Below are positions 1 to 7,636 of a stretch of 64,000 nt of DNA, piece by piece. The stretch lies in IMG/VR virus record IMGVR_UViG_3300032893_000025, positions 1 to 64,000 of that record. One strand, written 5' to 3'. Within the stretch, counting starts at the first letter, position 1. Each line of letters opens with the position of its first letter. Source of the stretch: a virus. The notes under the pieces were generated by a model. That model was not told the origin of the DNA and made no database searches. It saw only the letters and a program-made list of their open reading frames with translations. The position numbers and the translations under genes are program-made.

Positions 1-1
1 G

Positions 2-232
2 GTTAGAGAAGTTAATAGAATATTAGGAGATAATGTATATACACTAAGAGATAGATTTAATGTTAGTAAATCTATTGAGATGTTTTTAATAGTACAAAAC
101 TATTATAATCCAAACTTTAATTATGAAATAGCTGCTAGAATATGGAATGGTGGTGGAAATGGAATGAAAATAAGTAAAACATTAAAGTATTGGAAAGAAA
201 TAGAAAAACAAATAAAAAAGATAAATGGATAA
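2..232 (+). CDS. C-terminal part of a possible lysozyme-like protein (cut by window edge)
   Basis: An open frame enters from the left edge and ends at the TAA at 230-232, leaving 76 residues. The segment reading AARIWNGGGNGMKISKT followed by KYWK resembles the ARIxNGGPxG...T..YW signature I associate with invertebrate-type (destabilase) and phage lysozyme-like domains. That is a family-level resemblance seen by eye; the catalytic part is outside the window. The stop overlaps the start of the VWA gene by 8 bases, so the two are probably cotranscribed. It could instead be an unrelated phage protein with a similar motif. Confidence 0.5.
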   Translation, partial: VREVNRILGDNVYTLRDRFNVSKSIEMFLIVQNYYNPNFNYEIAARIWNGGGNGMKISKTLKYWKEIEKQIKKING

Positions 233-1022
233 AGTAAAACAAAAACTTTTAGAAGATTTAACAAAAGCTAATAAGAGTAGAAAGCTCTTATTAGCTAAAA
301 GATATGGATTTAATACTGTAGAAGAATATAAAGAATATTTAGAAAAAGACTTTGATTTTCCAAAACCTAATATTCAATTTATAAAGCCTAAACCAACAAT
401 TCATAATGTAGTATTATTGGATGCTACTGGTAGTATGGCCGGTAGTAAATACAATAACTCTGCAATAGGAATTCAAAAAGAGTTAGAATGGTTAAAAACT
501 CAAACTGATGTTAATTACACCGCATCTGTAGTAGAATTTATACAAAAGGATTATGCTAGTGATGTAGTTAACATAAACAATCATGGAATGTTTTTGAGTC
601 CATCTAATTTAGTATTAAAATTTAAAAGTGCTTATGGATGTAATACTCCTTTGTATAAAGCAGTTTTAGATATTATAACAAATATAAAGACTAAAGCTTT
701 AGATACTGATAAAGTACTACTTAAAGTATATACAGACGGAGAAAATAATAGATTAGAAGAATATAAAACAGAATGTAAAAGAGTAATACAAGAAGTTCAA
801 AAGAAAAACTTTACTGTAACATTTGTTGGAACCAAAAGAGATTTAGATAAAATAATTTATGATCTAGATTTAGAAGAATCTAACTGTCTGGCTATTGAAG
901 ATTCGGGAGAAGGATTTGAAACTGCATTCAAAATGTCTATGGCGAGTACTCAATGTTATACTAAGTCAGTACTTAAAGGAAAAGATGTATCTACAGGATT
1001 TTACAAGAAAATAATAAATTAA
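225..1022 (+). CDS. VWA-domain protein
   Basis: A 265-residue protein with a von Willebrand A fold signature. The MIDAS metal site is visible as LLDATGSM (Asp66, Thr68, Ser70), followed by NTPLYKAV, which supplies the second-loop Thr, and VYTDGENN, which supplies the third-loop Asp. VWA domains bind Mg2+ and act in protein-protein interaction, often with AAA ATPases. No signal peptide or membrane segment is seen, so it should act in the cytoplasm. It heads the early + operon and lies two genes before a P-loop ATPase, which may be a partner (inference). The N-terminal 50 residues are charged and helical. The specific role is unknown. Confidence 0.75.
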   Translation: MDKVKQKLLEDLTKANKSRKLLLAKRYGFNTVEEYKEYLEKDFDFPKPNIQFIKPKPTIHNVVLLDATGSMAGSKYNNSAIGIQKELEWLKTQTDVNYTASVVEFIQKDYASDVVNINNHGMFLSPSNLVLKFKSAYGCNTPLYKAVLDIITNIKTKALDTDKVLLKVYTDGENNRLEEYKTECKRVIQEVQKKNFTVTFVGTKRDLDKIIYDLDLEESNCLAIEDSGEGFETAFKMSMASTQCYTKSVLKGKDVSTGFYKKIIN

Positions 1023-1025
1023 TAT

Positions 1026-1556
1026 ATGAAGAAAGGAAATATTTTATCAGAATCCCAGTTTTATGTTGTGGATGAAATTAAAGGTAATGGTAATGTAATA
1101 GTAATAGATGATAATGGACAAAAAATTGAATTATCCAAAGATTATGCTACTAAAATGTTATCATCAGCACATGATTTTTCCAAAGAAGAAAAAGTAAACA
1201 AAACAGAATTAGCTAATATATTTTTAGCCAATTCAAGAGTAGCTATGACAGTATGTTTCTATAAACAAGTTAAAGAAGCAGATGTAGTAGCTGAAATAGC
1301 TTCTGAAATAGCTGGAGCTAAAATAGCTGAAATTGAAAAAGCTATTAAAAAAGGAGTAAAGAAAGCTATTGTAGGAGAAGAAAGAGTAATGGTGGGTAGA
1401 CATTATGGGGCTTCTGATGAATTTGGTAGAATTCATTTTGTAGATATGGAAGTTGTTAAAGATCCTTCCAAATCTTATGATGTAAGAATGAGATTGGTAG
1501 ACCCAAGAACTCTACAATGGTTGGTAGTTAATAATATTAAATATTCTTTAAAATAA
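1026..1556 (+). CDS. Conserved-looking phage protein of unknown function
   Basis: A 176-residue protein that I do not recognise. It has a beta-rich N-terminus (residues 1-40), an Ala/Glu/Lys-rich helical middle (about 85-117) and a C-terminus containing GRHYG, GRIHF and VDPRTL. No signal peptide, membrane helix or known catalytic motif is visible. It starts 3 bases after the VWA stop and ends 1 base before the P-loop ATPase start, so the three genes look like one translational unit. Confidence 0.6.
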   Translation: MKKGNILSESQFYVVDEIKGNGNVIVIDDNGQKIELSKDYATKMLSSAHDFSKEEKVNKTELANIFLANSRVAMTVCFYKQVKEADVVAEIASEIAGAKIAEIEKAIKKGVKKAIVGEERVMVGRHYGASDEFGRIHFVDMEVVKDPSKSYDVRMRLVDPRTLQWLVVNNIKYSLK

Positions 1557-1557
1557 T

Positions 1558-2250
1558 ATGGCATCAATAGCTATTGTAGGCAAATCTGGTACTGGAAAAA
1601 GTACAAGCTTTGGTCAATTTCCAGATTTAGGAATAAAGGGATTAATTCCTGAAGAAACTGTGGTAATAAATGTATCTGGAAAAGATTTACCATTTAGAGG
1701 ATGGAAAAAACTTTATACAGGAAAAATAAGTGAAAGAGGTAATTACTTCGAAAGCTCTAATGCAGATCAAATAGCCAGAGCTATAGATCATGTATCATCA
1801 TCAAGAGTAGATATAAAAAACATTGTTATAGATGATGCACAATATATTATGGCATTTGAATTTATGCAAAGAGCTAAAGAAACAGGATATGGTAAGTTTG
1901 CAGATATTGGAGTAAATCTTGGTAAAGTAGTTTCAGCAGCAAAGAATACAAGAAAAGATTTAAAAGTATATTTCTTGTGGCATCCTGAACAAGATAAAGA
2001 AACTGGATATAAAATGAAAACTGTAGGTAAAATGGTAGATGATTACCTAACATTAGAAGGATTATTTACCGTGGTACTTTACACTAAAGTTTCCAAATCT
2101 GTTGATAATAAAATACTCTATCAATTTATAACCAATAATGATGGAGAATTCCCTGCTAAATCTCCAGTAGGAATGTTTAGAGATATTTATATACCTAACG
2201 ATTTAGGAGTAGTATCCGAAACAATAGATAAATATAATGAAGGAGAATAA
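1558..2250 (+). CDS. P-loop AAA_24 / Sak4-like ATPase (candidate single-strand annealing recombinase)
   Basis: A 230-residue P-loop NTPase. Walker A is GKSGTGKS (residues 8-15) and Walker B is NIVIDDAQ with Asp92-Asp93. The layout fits the RecA-like AAA_24 family that includes phage Sak4 recombinases: a short N-terminus, an acidic Walker B, a GYGKF segment, a KTVGKMVDDY segment and a later sensor strand. Sak4-type proteins promote annealing of single-stranded DNA and usually work with an SSB. The 267-residue protein at 2605 is a possible SSB partner (inference). Family placement is fairly secure; the recombinase role is inferred. Confidence 0.65.
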   Translation: MASIAIVGKSGTGKSTSFGQFPDLGIKGLIPEETVVINVSGKDLPFRGWKKLYTGKISERGNYFESSNADQIARAIDHVSSSRVDIKNIVIDDAQYIMAFEFMQRAKETGYGKFADIGVNLGKVVSAAKNTRKDLKVYFLWHPEQDKETGYKMKTVGKMVDDYLTLEGLFTVVLYTKVSKSVDNKILYQFITNNDGEFPAKSPVGMFRDIYIPNDLGVVSETIDKYNEGE

Positions 2251-2269
2251 TAATTAAAAACAATAATAA

Positions 2270-2515
2270 ATGGCAAGACAAATTAGTATTTCAGCAATTT
2301 TAGAAGATTTAAAGAATGGTATGACACGCAAGGATATTAATGTTAAATATGCATTAAATCCTTTGGATGCAAAAGAAGTATGGAAACATGAAAAGTTAAA
2401 AAACAAGAAACCTGCAAAGTATGTCTTAGACATAGAAATTGTAGATGATGTAGAAGTAAAATACTTGGATGAAGATATAACAAAACATCCCAAAAGTTCA
2501 ACAATTAAACAATAA
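2270..2515 (+). CDS. Small helix-turn-helix protein
   Basis: An 81-residue protein. Residues 5-45 look like a helix-turn-helix: an ISISAILEDLKNGMTRKDI helix pair, then ALNPLDAKEVWKHEKL. The lysine-rich stretch KLKNKKPAK follows and the C-terminal third is acidic. This pattern is common in small phage DNA-binding proteins, so a regulatory or DNA-structural role is plausible. It is the last gene before the terminator at 2533-2564. Function is inferred from composition only. Confidence 0.5.
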   Translation: MARQISISAILEDLKNGMTRKDINVKYALNPLDAKEVWKHEKLKNKKPAKYVLDIEIVDDVEVKYLDEDITKHPKSSTIKQ

Positions 2516-2532
2516 ATTTTTGATATTTTTAC

Positions 2533-2564
2533 AATCCTATCAGTTAATTCTGGTAGGATTTTTT
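2533..2564 (+). terminator. Intrinsic terminator after the HTH gene
   Basis: AATCCTATCAG (2533-2543) pairs with CTGGTAGGATT (2550-2560) across a 6-base loop. The stem is 11 bp with one G-U pair and a run of six T follows. It separates the first gene group from the 267-residue protein gene at 2605, so the early block has at least one internal transcription boundary. Confidence 0.85.
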
Positions 2565-2604
2565 ATAAATAAAAAGTAATAAATAATCTAAAAAAAAATA
2601 TATT

Positions 2605-3408
2605 ATGGCAGTAAAAAGTAATGCATCAGATAAACAAACAGTAAGAGAATTTACACTCAAAATTGGGCCTGTTTTATGTGGAGTAGAATTAGTTAATCCT
2701 ACACTAGCGCAACTAAGTGCAATAGGATATAATTTCCAGAATGAACCTGAATATAACACACTGGATGACAAAGAAGGGCACGAAAAAGTAAGACTAGATT
2801 TCTATTTAGTTAATTCAACTTTAGGATTTAGACAAAAGGTTACTTTCTTTTTAGAAAATAAAGAAAGAAGTAATAAAGATGGAGATAAGTTTGAATTCAT
2901 TAATAATCAAGCTCAATCTACTTGGGGAACTTCAGTAGAAGAAGTTGTAGCTAAAGTAGGTAAAAATGGTAATACATGGTTTGCTCCAGAAGGTGCAAAA
3001 AAAGCTTTGATTGGAGAAGTAAGTTTGTATAACTTTATCAAAACTTGGGCTAATGTAGAACCTAAAGAAGAATGTGTTCTTGATAATATTAAAGCTGTAT
3101 TTAAAGGTAACTTTAAAGAATTACAAGGATTAGTTAAAATGTTAGCTGACAATACTCTCTGGGTAATGGCAGAAGTCAGCACTAAAGATAATAAATCTTA
3201 TCAATCTGTAAATAATCAGTATTTTGGTAGAGCAACTTCTAAGTTATTTGCTAATAATTTTGCTAAATTTGCAGCAGATCAGAAAGCTTCAGGTTATCCA
3301 TTAAAAAATATTTGGGGGACTGAATTTAAAGACTATATTGCAAAACCAGTAGTTGCAGATGCTGAATCTCAACCTGCTGGAACTGATATTAAAAATGTAG
3401 ATTTTTAA
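2605..3408 (+). CDS. Unknown early protein, possible single-stranded DNA-binding protein
   Basis: A 267-residue soluble protein with no motif I can name. It has a beta-rich N-terminal half (FTLKIGPVLCGVEL, FYLVN, RQKVTFFLENK) and an acidic C-terminal tail ending in DIKNVDF. A beta-rich core with an acidic tail, an abundant-looking protein, and a position between the Sak4-like ATPase and the primase would fit an SSB. That is inference only. It lies downstream of a strong terminator, so it should have its own promoter in 2565-2604, but I see no clear TAnnTTTG box there. Confidence 0.45.
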   Translation: MAVKSNASDKQTVREFTLKIGPVLCGVELVNPTLAQLSAIGYNFQNEPEYNTLDDKEGHEKVRLDFYLVNSTLGFRQKVTFFLENKERSNKDGDKFEFINNQAQSTWGTSVEEVVAKVGKNGNTWFAPEGAKKALIGEVSLYNFIKTWANVEPKEECVLDNIKAVFKGNFKELQGLVKMLADNTLWVMAEVSTKDNKSYQSVNNQYFGRATSKLFANNFAKFAADQKASGYPLKNIWGTEFKDYIAKPVVADAESQPAGTDIKNVDF

Positions 3409-3409
3409 T

Positions 3410-3667
3410 ATGTTATTAACAGTTGGGCAATTAAAGAAACTTATCCAAAACGTTCCAGATAATTATTTATTTGGAACTATGGATTTTGCTTCTGATAATG
3501 AAATAAAATTATACGCCCCTAAAAGAGGATTACTTCTTGAAGCATTTGATTCTAAATATTTAGTTCTAAATAATATGGGAACACATTGGGATGATAAATG
3601 GAGTAGGAATGAATTCTTTTTAAGAGGTTCTGTAGATAGAGAAACTGGTGAAATAACCAATATTTAA
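3410..3667 (+). CDS. Small unknown protein
   Basis: An 85-residue protein beginning MLLTVGQLKKLIQNVPDN. The opening resembles many small phage proteins in which a short helix and a proline turn precede beta strands; no catalytic motif is visible. It starts 1 base after the preceding stop and ends 4 bases before the primase start, which supports a real coupled gene. Function unknown. Confidence 0.5.
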   Translation: MLLTVGQLKKLIQNVPDNYLFGTMDFASDNEIKLYAPKRGLLLEAFDSKYLVLNNMGTHWDDKWSRNEFFLRGSVDRETGEITNI

Positions 3668-3671
3668 TTCT

Positions 3672-4703
3672 ATGATAAAAGGAAGACCTATACTCTCTAA
3701 AGAAATTATCTACAGTAAGATTTCTTCTGAAGATATTTTCAGAGAGTATTGTTCTCCTTTTAAAAATATAGGAGAACATTTTAATAGTGAATTAAGAAAT
3801 GATTCTAAACCAAGTTGTATTATAGACTGGATTAGAGGAGATTTAATGTATTCAGATTTTGGAGATGGAACTCACATTAGAGCTATTGAATATGTTAAGT
3901 TAAAATTTAGTATAAGTTACTGGCAAGCTTTAGAGAAAATATATAATGAATTTAAATTAAAAGAAAATGATAATTATCTTTTGGGGAGTGCTTATAGTAA
4001 TAGTAGTATGGGGGATAGCAGGACTTTTAGCGATGATAGATCTAATATTAAATATAATAAGAGCCATAAAACTATTATTAAAATTAAAAAAAGAAACTGG
4101 TCAGAACAAGACGCAAAATACTGGCAAGGAAGATATGGAATTAATAGATCAACTTTAATCAAATTTAGAGTAATTCCTATAAGTCATTTTTGGATTGATA
4201 GTAATAAACTAAACAATCAAATGTTTATTGCAGATTCTTTGGCATATAGTTATGATTTTTATTGGGAAAATGGTATATTTAGAAGAAAGATATACCAACC
4301 ACTAAGTAAAAATAGATTTTGGAGTAATGGTGGAAAAATATCTCAAGGAGAAGGAATGTTACCTTATAGTGGTGATTTACTGGTAATCACCAAATCACTT
4401 AAAGATGTAATGTGCTACTATGAACTAGGAATTACTGCTATAGCAAGTGTTAGTGAATCCAGTTTTTTACCTAAAGAATATATAGAAAAACAAAAAAGTA
4501 GGTTTAATAGAATAATCCTACATTTTGATTCAGATCTAATAGGTATTAAAAAGTCTAAAGAGTTTTCTGAGAAATGGAATATACCTTATATTTTAATTCC
4601 AGAAATTTATAAAAGTAAAGATTTATCTGATTTAATATATAATCACGGTAAAGAAAAAGCTAAACAAATAATTAAAAATTTATTATATGAGACCATTTTA
4701 TAA
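3672..4703 (+). CDS. TOPRIM-type DNA primase, crAss-like
   Basis: A 343-residue protein that should synthesise RNA primers at the fork. The N-terminal half has YSDFGDGTH followed by a helical segment typical of DnaG-like primases without an obvious zinc finger. The C-terminal TOPRIM-like region (about 235-330) shows LLVITKSLKDVMCYY, the acidic strand ILHFDSDLIG and a KDLSDLI segment. The usual first Glu of TOPRIM is replaced by the ITKSLKDV form. The protein ends inside the next gene (17-base overlap). No helicase or polymerase lies in this window. Confidence 0.75.
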   Translation: MIKGRPILSKEIIYSKISSEDIFREYCSPFKNIGEHFNSELRNDSKPSCIIDWIRGDLMYSDFGDGTHIRAIEYVKLKFSISYWQALEKIYNEFKLKENDNYLLGSAYSNSSMGDSRTFSDDRSNIKYNKSHKTIIKIKKRNWSEQDAKYWQGRYGINRSTLIKFRVIPISHFWIDSNKLNNQMFIADSLAYSYDFYWENGIFRRKIYQPLSKNRFWSNGGKISQGEGMLPYSGDLLVITKSLKDVMCYYELGITAIASVSESSFLPKEYIEKQKSRFNRIILHFDSDLIGIKKSKEFSEKWNIPYILIPEIYKSKDLSDLIYNHGKEKAKQIIKNLLYETIL

Positions 4704-4890
4704 GCCAGAACAAGGAAATCCTGTATATGATAAGATGTTATCTAAAAGGAATGCCAAGCAAGTAGTTCAATCTATGGAAATTAGACAAAGAATTACTAGG
4801 GAACTAACTCAAAGAGATAAATTTGAGCAGAAACAATATGAAAAGAACATGAGTAGTTTTGTATCTAAATTACAAGATAAATGGAAATAG
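4687..4890 (+). CDS. Small charged helical protein
   Basis: A 67-residue basic protein of predicted helical character (Arg/Lys/Gln-rich from residue 15 on). It overlaps the primase end by 17 bases and the next gene start by 10, so it is translationally coupled. It ends with TAG, which shows that TAG is a normal stop here. No motif identifies a function; a primase accessory role is only suggested by position. Confidence 0.45.
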   Translation: MRPFYKPEQGNPVYDKMLSKRNAKQVVQSMEIRQRITRELTQRDKFEQKQYEKNMSSFVSKLQDKWK

Positions 4891-5093
4891 ACCAAAAAGA
4901 AAGATATTTAGTAAGAATAAAATATCTAAAAGATAGTAAACTTATAAAAAGAATTTGGGTAGAGGAAGTAAACTATCAAAAAGAAGTTTATGATAAAATT
5001 CAAAGAGACTATGGATTTCATAATGAAATAAATAGTGAAGATGAAAAAGAAGGAATTTTAGGGGTTAGATTAATTAGTGGAGAATTACCATGA
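4881..5093 (+). CDS. Small unknown protein
   Basis: A 70-residue acidic protein opening MEIDQKERYLVRIKYL, probably a small beta/alpha domain. It overlaps both neighbours (10 bases upstream, ATGA overlap downstream). No functional motif is seen. Confidence 0.45.
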   Translation: MEIDQKERYLVRIKYLKDSKLIKRIWVEEVNYQKEVYDKIQRDYGFHNEINSEDEKEGILGVRLISGELP

Positions 5094-5587
5094 GAGGATT
5101 TAGAACTGTCTCTTTTAACAAAAAAATAAAAAATGCAGTAAAATCTGAGTATGATGGAGTACAATTTAAATCAAATCTTGAAAAATTCTGTTATCAGCAA
5201 TTAAAAATAAATAAAATTCCTTTTGAATATCAGCCAAAAAGTTTTATATTACTCGAATCATTTGAAATAGATTTTGAATGCTATGAATTAATTGGTAAAA
5301 TATATAGAGAAAAAGAAACAAAGAAAATTTCAAATGACACAAGAAGATTCGATTTAGTTACTAATGTTAGAGATATTAAATATACTCCTGATTTTATAGA
5401 TTTACAAACAGACTTTTCTTTTTGTAAATGGATAATAGAAACTAAAGGATTTGCTAATGATGCCTTTCCTTTAAGATGGAAATTGTTCAAAGAATATTTA
5501 ACTAAAAATAGATTTTATGGTAAATTATTTAAACCTGAAAATCAAAAACAAGTAATAGAATGTATTAATATAATTAAAAAATTATAA
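5090..5587 (+). CDS. PD-(D/E)XK nuclease, DUF1064 / endonuclease I-like
   Basis: A 165-residue protein with a PD-(D/E)XK core: YDGVQFKSNLEK (Glu31), an FEYQPK strand, TPDFIDL (Asp101) and the strand WIIETKG (Glu117, Lys119). The order matches the DUF1064 phage nucleases, which resemble Holliday-junction resolving endonucleases. A roughly 35-residue charged insert lies between the two halves of the core. Its place in the primase cluster points to recombination or replication-intermediate processing. The nuclease fold is well supported; substrate is inferred. Confidence 0.7.
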   Translation: MRGFRTVSFNKKIKNAVKSEYDGVQFKSNLEKFCYQQLKINKIPFEYQPKSFILLESFEIDFECYELIGKIYREKETKKISNDTRRFDLVTNVRDIKYTPDFIDLQTDFSFCKWIIETKGFANDAFPLRWKLFKEYLTKNRFYGKLFKPENQKQVIECINIIKKL

Positions 5588-5588
5588 A

Positions 5589-6854
5589 ATGGAAGTAGAT
5601 GAGAAAGTAAAAGAAGAAGTAAAAGTAAAACCTAAATATTTTTTTAACGAAGAAAAAGATGAAATGATAAAATTATTTTCAGTTCAATCTTATAGTGGGC
5701 AAGAAACTCTTATGCAAGCTTACGTAATAGAAAGACTATCTAAAATAAAAGGTATTATTTCTATTGAACAGGATAAACACGGAAACATCTTGGCTACCAA
5801 AGGAGTTATAAATACAGGAGAGTTCTACCCCTCTGTAATTGCTCACATGGACACAGTACATGATTTTGAAATAGGATATAAAATAAGACATGGAATAACA
5901 GCAAGTGGTAATAAATTATGGGCTGAGTGTAAACCAAGGAAATTAACAGGTTATCTTTCATCTTATAATAATTATCAATATGATGAATTTACTGGAAGTA
6001 TTGGTGGTTACTATTATAATGGTAAAACTAAAAGATGGGAGCTAGAGAATAAAAGTAAAAAGAATACTCCTAAAATGTCTATAAGTGCTGGGATTGGTGG
6101 AGATGATGGAAATGGAATATGGCTTGCGCTAAAGATGATGGAAGAAAAGGATGTGATAAAAGGTGTATTCACAGTTCAAGAAGAAACTGGAGCTGTTGGT
6201 GCAAAAAATCTTGATTTATCATTCTTCAGTAACGTAGGTTATATTATAGAGGGGGATAGACGTGGTAGTAAAGATATTGTAACATCAATATGGCAACCTA
6301 TTTGCTCAGACAAGTTCATAGCAGACATTGAAGATTTAACAGATAAATTTGGGTTTGAAGAAATAAAAGGAATGATAACTGATGTATCAGCTTTAACTGA
6401 TAATAAAGTAGGAGTATCTTGTATTAATTTGTCTGTTGGATATTATAATCCTCATACATTTGATGAATACATTATTGCAGAAGAAATGTTTCATACTACT
6501 CAATTTGTCAGTGAAGTAATTGATAAATTAGGAAAAACTAAATATGAACATATTTATATTCCTAAAACTTATTATAGCAAACCAGCAACTTATGGAAAGT
6601 ATTTTAGTAAATATGATGACTGGTATGATGATTATAAATACGATGATTACTCAGACTTTAAACCTGTTAAATCTACTCCTGTAAGACAATGTTCTTGTGC
6701 TTCTGAATTAATAGATTTAGATTGTCCTATTCATAATCCTACAGTAGAAATAGGAGATACTAATTTATTCTGTGAATGCGGAACAGAAGTAATAGAGAAA
6801 GAAAAAACCTATTACTGTCCAGTATGCGGAAAACATTTTGTAACAAAGAACTAA
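5589..6854 (+). CDS. M20-family metallopeptidase with C-terminal zinc ribbons
   Basis: A 421-residue protein like tripeptidase T or other M20 dizinc peptidases. Visible ligands are AHMDTVH (His86, Asp88), GGDDGNG (Asp172/173), the QEETGAVG catalytic Glu pair (198-199), EGDRRGS (Asp223) and NPHTFDEY (His289). Residues about 105-165 form a Tyr/Asn-rich insert between the first two ligand loops. After residue 370 there are Cys clusters (CSCASE...DCPIH and CECG...CPVCG) that look like zinc ribbons, which I do not know from ordinary M20 enzymes. It is cytoplasmic, with no signal peptide. It sits beside an ATP-grasp ligase. Substrate unknown. Confidence 0.75.
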   Translation: MEVDEKVKEEVKVKPKYFFNEEKDEMIKLFSVQSYSGQETLMQAYVIERLSKIKGIISIEQDKHGNILATKGVINTGEFYPSVIAHMDTVHDFEIGYKIRHGITASGNKLWAECKPRKLTGYLSSYNNYQYDEFTGSIGGYYYNGKTKRWELENKSKKNTPKMSISAGIGGDDGNGIWLALKMMEEKDVIKGVFTVQEETGAVGAKNLDLSFFSNVGYIIEGDRRGSKDIVTSIWQPICSDKFIADIEDLTDKFGFEEIKGMITDVSALTDNKVGVSCINLSVGYYNPHTFDEYIIAEEMFHTTQFVSEVIDKLGKTKYEHIYIPKTYYSKPATYGKYFSKYDDWYDDYKYDDYSDFKPVKSTPVRQCSCASELIDLDCPIHNPTVEIGDTNLFCECGTEVIEKEKTYYCPVCGKHFVTKN

Positions 6855-6858
6855 TATT

Positions 6859-7635
6859 ATGATTAAATTAGGATTTATAGGTAATAAAGAAATGTTTGAT
6901 ATATTTATAGAGGCCAATAAAGAAGACAATAACTTCGAATTGGTCTTTATAGATATAAAAAATGACTACTATAAAAAGTTTGACTTAGATTATGTAATGG
7001 TAAGAGCAACAAACTTACATGCAAATTTAGTTAAACAATTCGTATTAAACAACCTAAACATTAATTTCATAGATAATCTTGAAAGATTTACAGAGATTAA
7101 AAGTAAGTATGAAACATCAATTGAAAGATATAAATTAGGTATTGGAGCTAAAACATTTAAAGATGTAGATTTTTTTACACCTTTTCCTATTGTAGGAAAA
7201 CCCATTATGGGAAACAAATGCAAGGGAATTCAATATCTACATTCCTATAATGAATATTTAGAATGGAAAAAATCTGTAAACTTGGATGAATATTTTTTTC
7301 AAGAAAAATTAAATTTATGTAATGAATTTAGAGTCTTAACTTTCTATATTAATAATACTTATAAATTTTTTACAGTAAAAAAGAAAACAATATGCGGAAT
7401 TAAAAACAATCAGAAAAAATTAAATCCTACAAAATCTTTATATAAATTTATAAAAGAAAATAGACCTGATAAAGTAGGAATAATTGGATATGATATTGGG
7501 CAGTTACAAAATGGTAATTTTGTAATTATTGAAGAAAATAGGTCTCCTCTATTTGATAGAGTCCAAAGGAGATTAAATATAGATATACCAAAAGAATTGT
7601 TAAATTTTATTTATAAAACACATATAAAAGATTAA
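6859..7635 (+). CDS. ATP-grasp ligase-like protein
   Basis: A 258-residue protein with an N-terminal Rossmann-like segment (residues 1-75) and then ATP-grasp signatures: PIVGKPIMGNKCKG (nucleotide-binding Lys and Gly-rich loop), YFFQEKLN with NEFRV, and near the end GYDIGQLQNGNFVIIEENRSP, which carries the metal-binding Glu-x-Asn. This is the RimK/D-Ala-ligase kind of fold, used to join a carboxylate to an amine. The gene is 4 bases after the M20 peptidase and 1 base before the next gene. The product could be a peptide or a modified small molecule; I cannot say which. Confidence 0.7.
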   Translation: MIKLGFIGNKEMFDIFIEANKEDNNFELVFIDIKNDYYKKFDLDYVMVRATNLHANLVKQFVLNNLNINFIDNLERFTEIKSKYETSIERYKLGIGAKTFKDVDFFTPFPIVGKPIMGNKCKGIQYLHSYNEYLEWKKSVNLDEYFFQEKLNLCNEFRVLTFYINNTYKFFTVKKKTICGIKNNQKKLNPTKSLYKFIKENRPDKVGIIGYDIGQLQNGNFVIIEENRSPLFDRVQRRLNIDIPKELLNFIYKTHIKD

Positions 7636-7636
7636 T

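Noticed and set aside
4888-5093. Possible reassignment of TAG or TGA, known in some crAss-like phages
   Set aside because: TAG ends the gene at 4890, TGA ends genes at 5093 and 13523, long genes have no in-frame TAG or TGA, and no suppressor anticodon (CUA or UCA) is in the array. The standard bacterial code fits.
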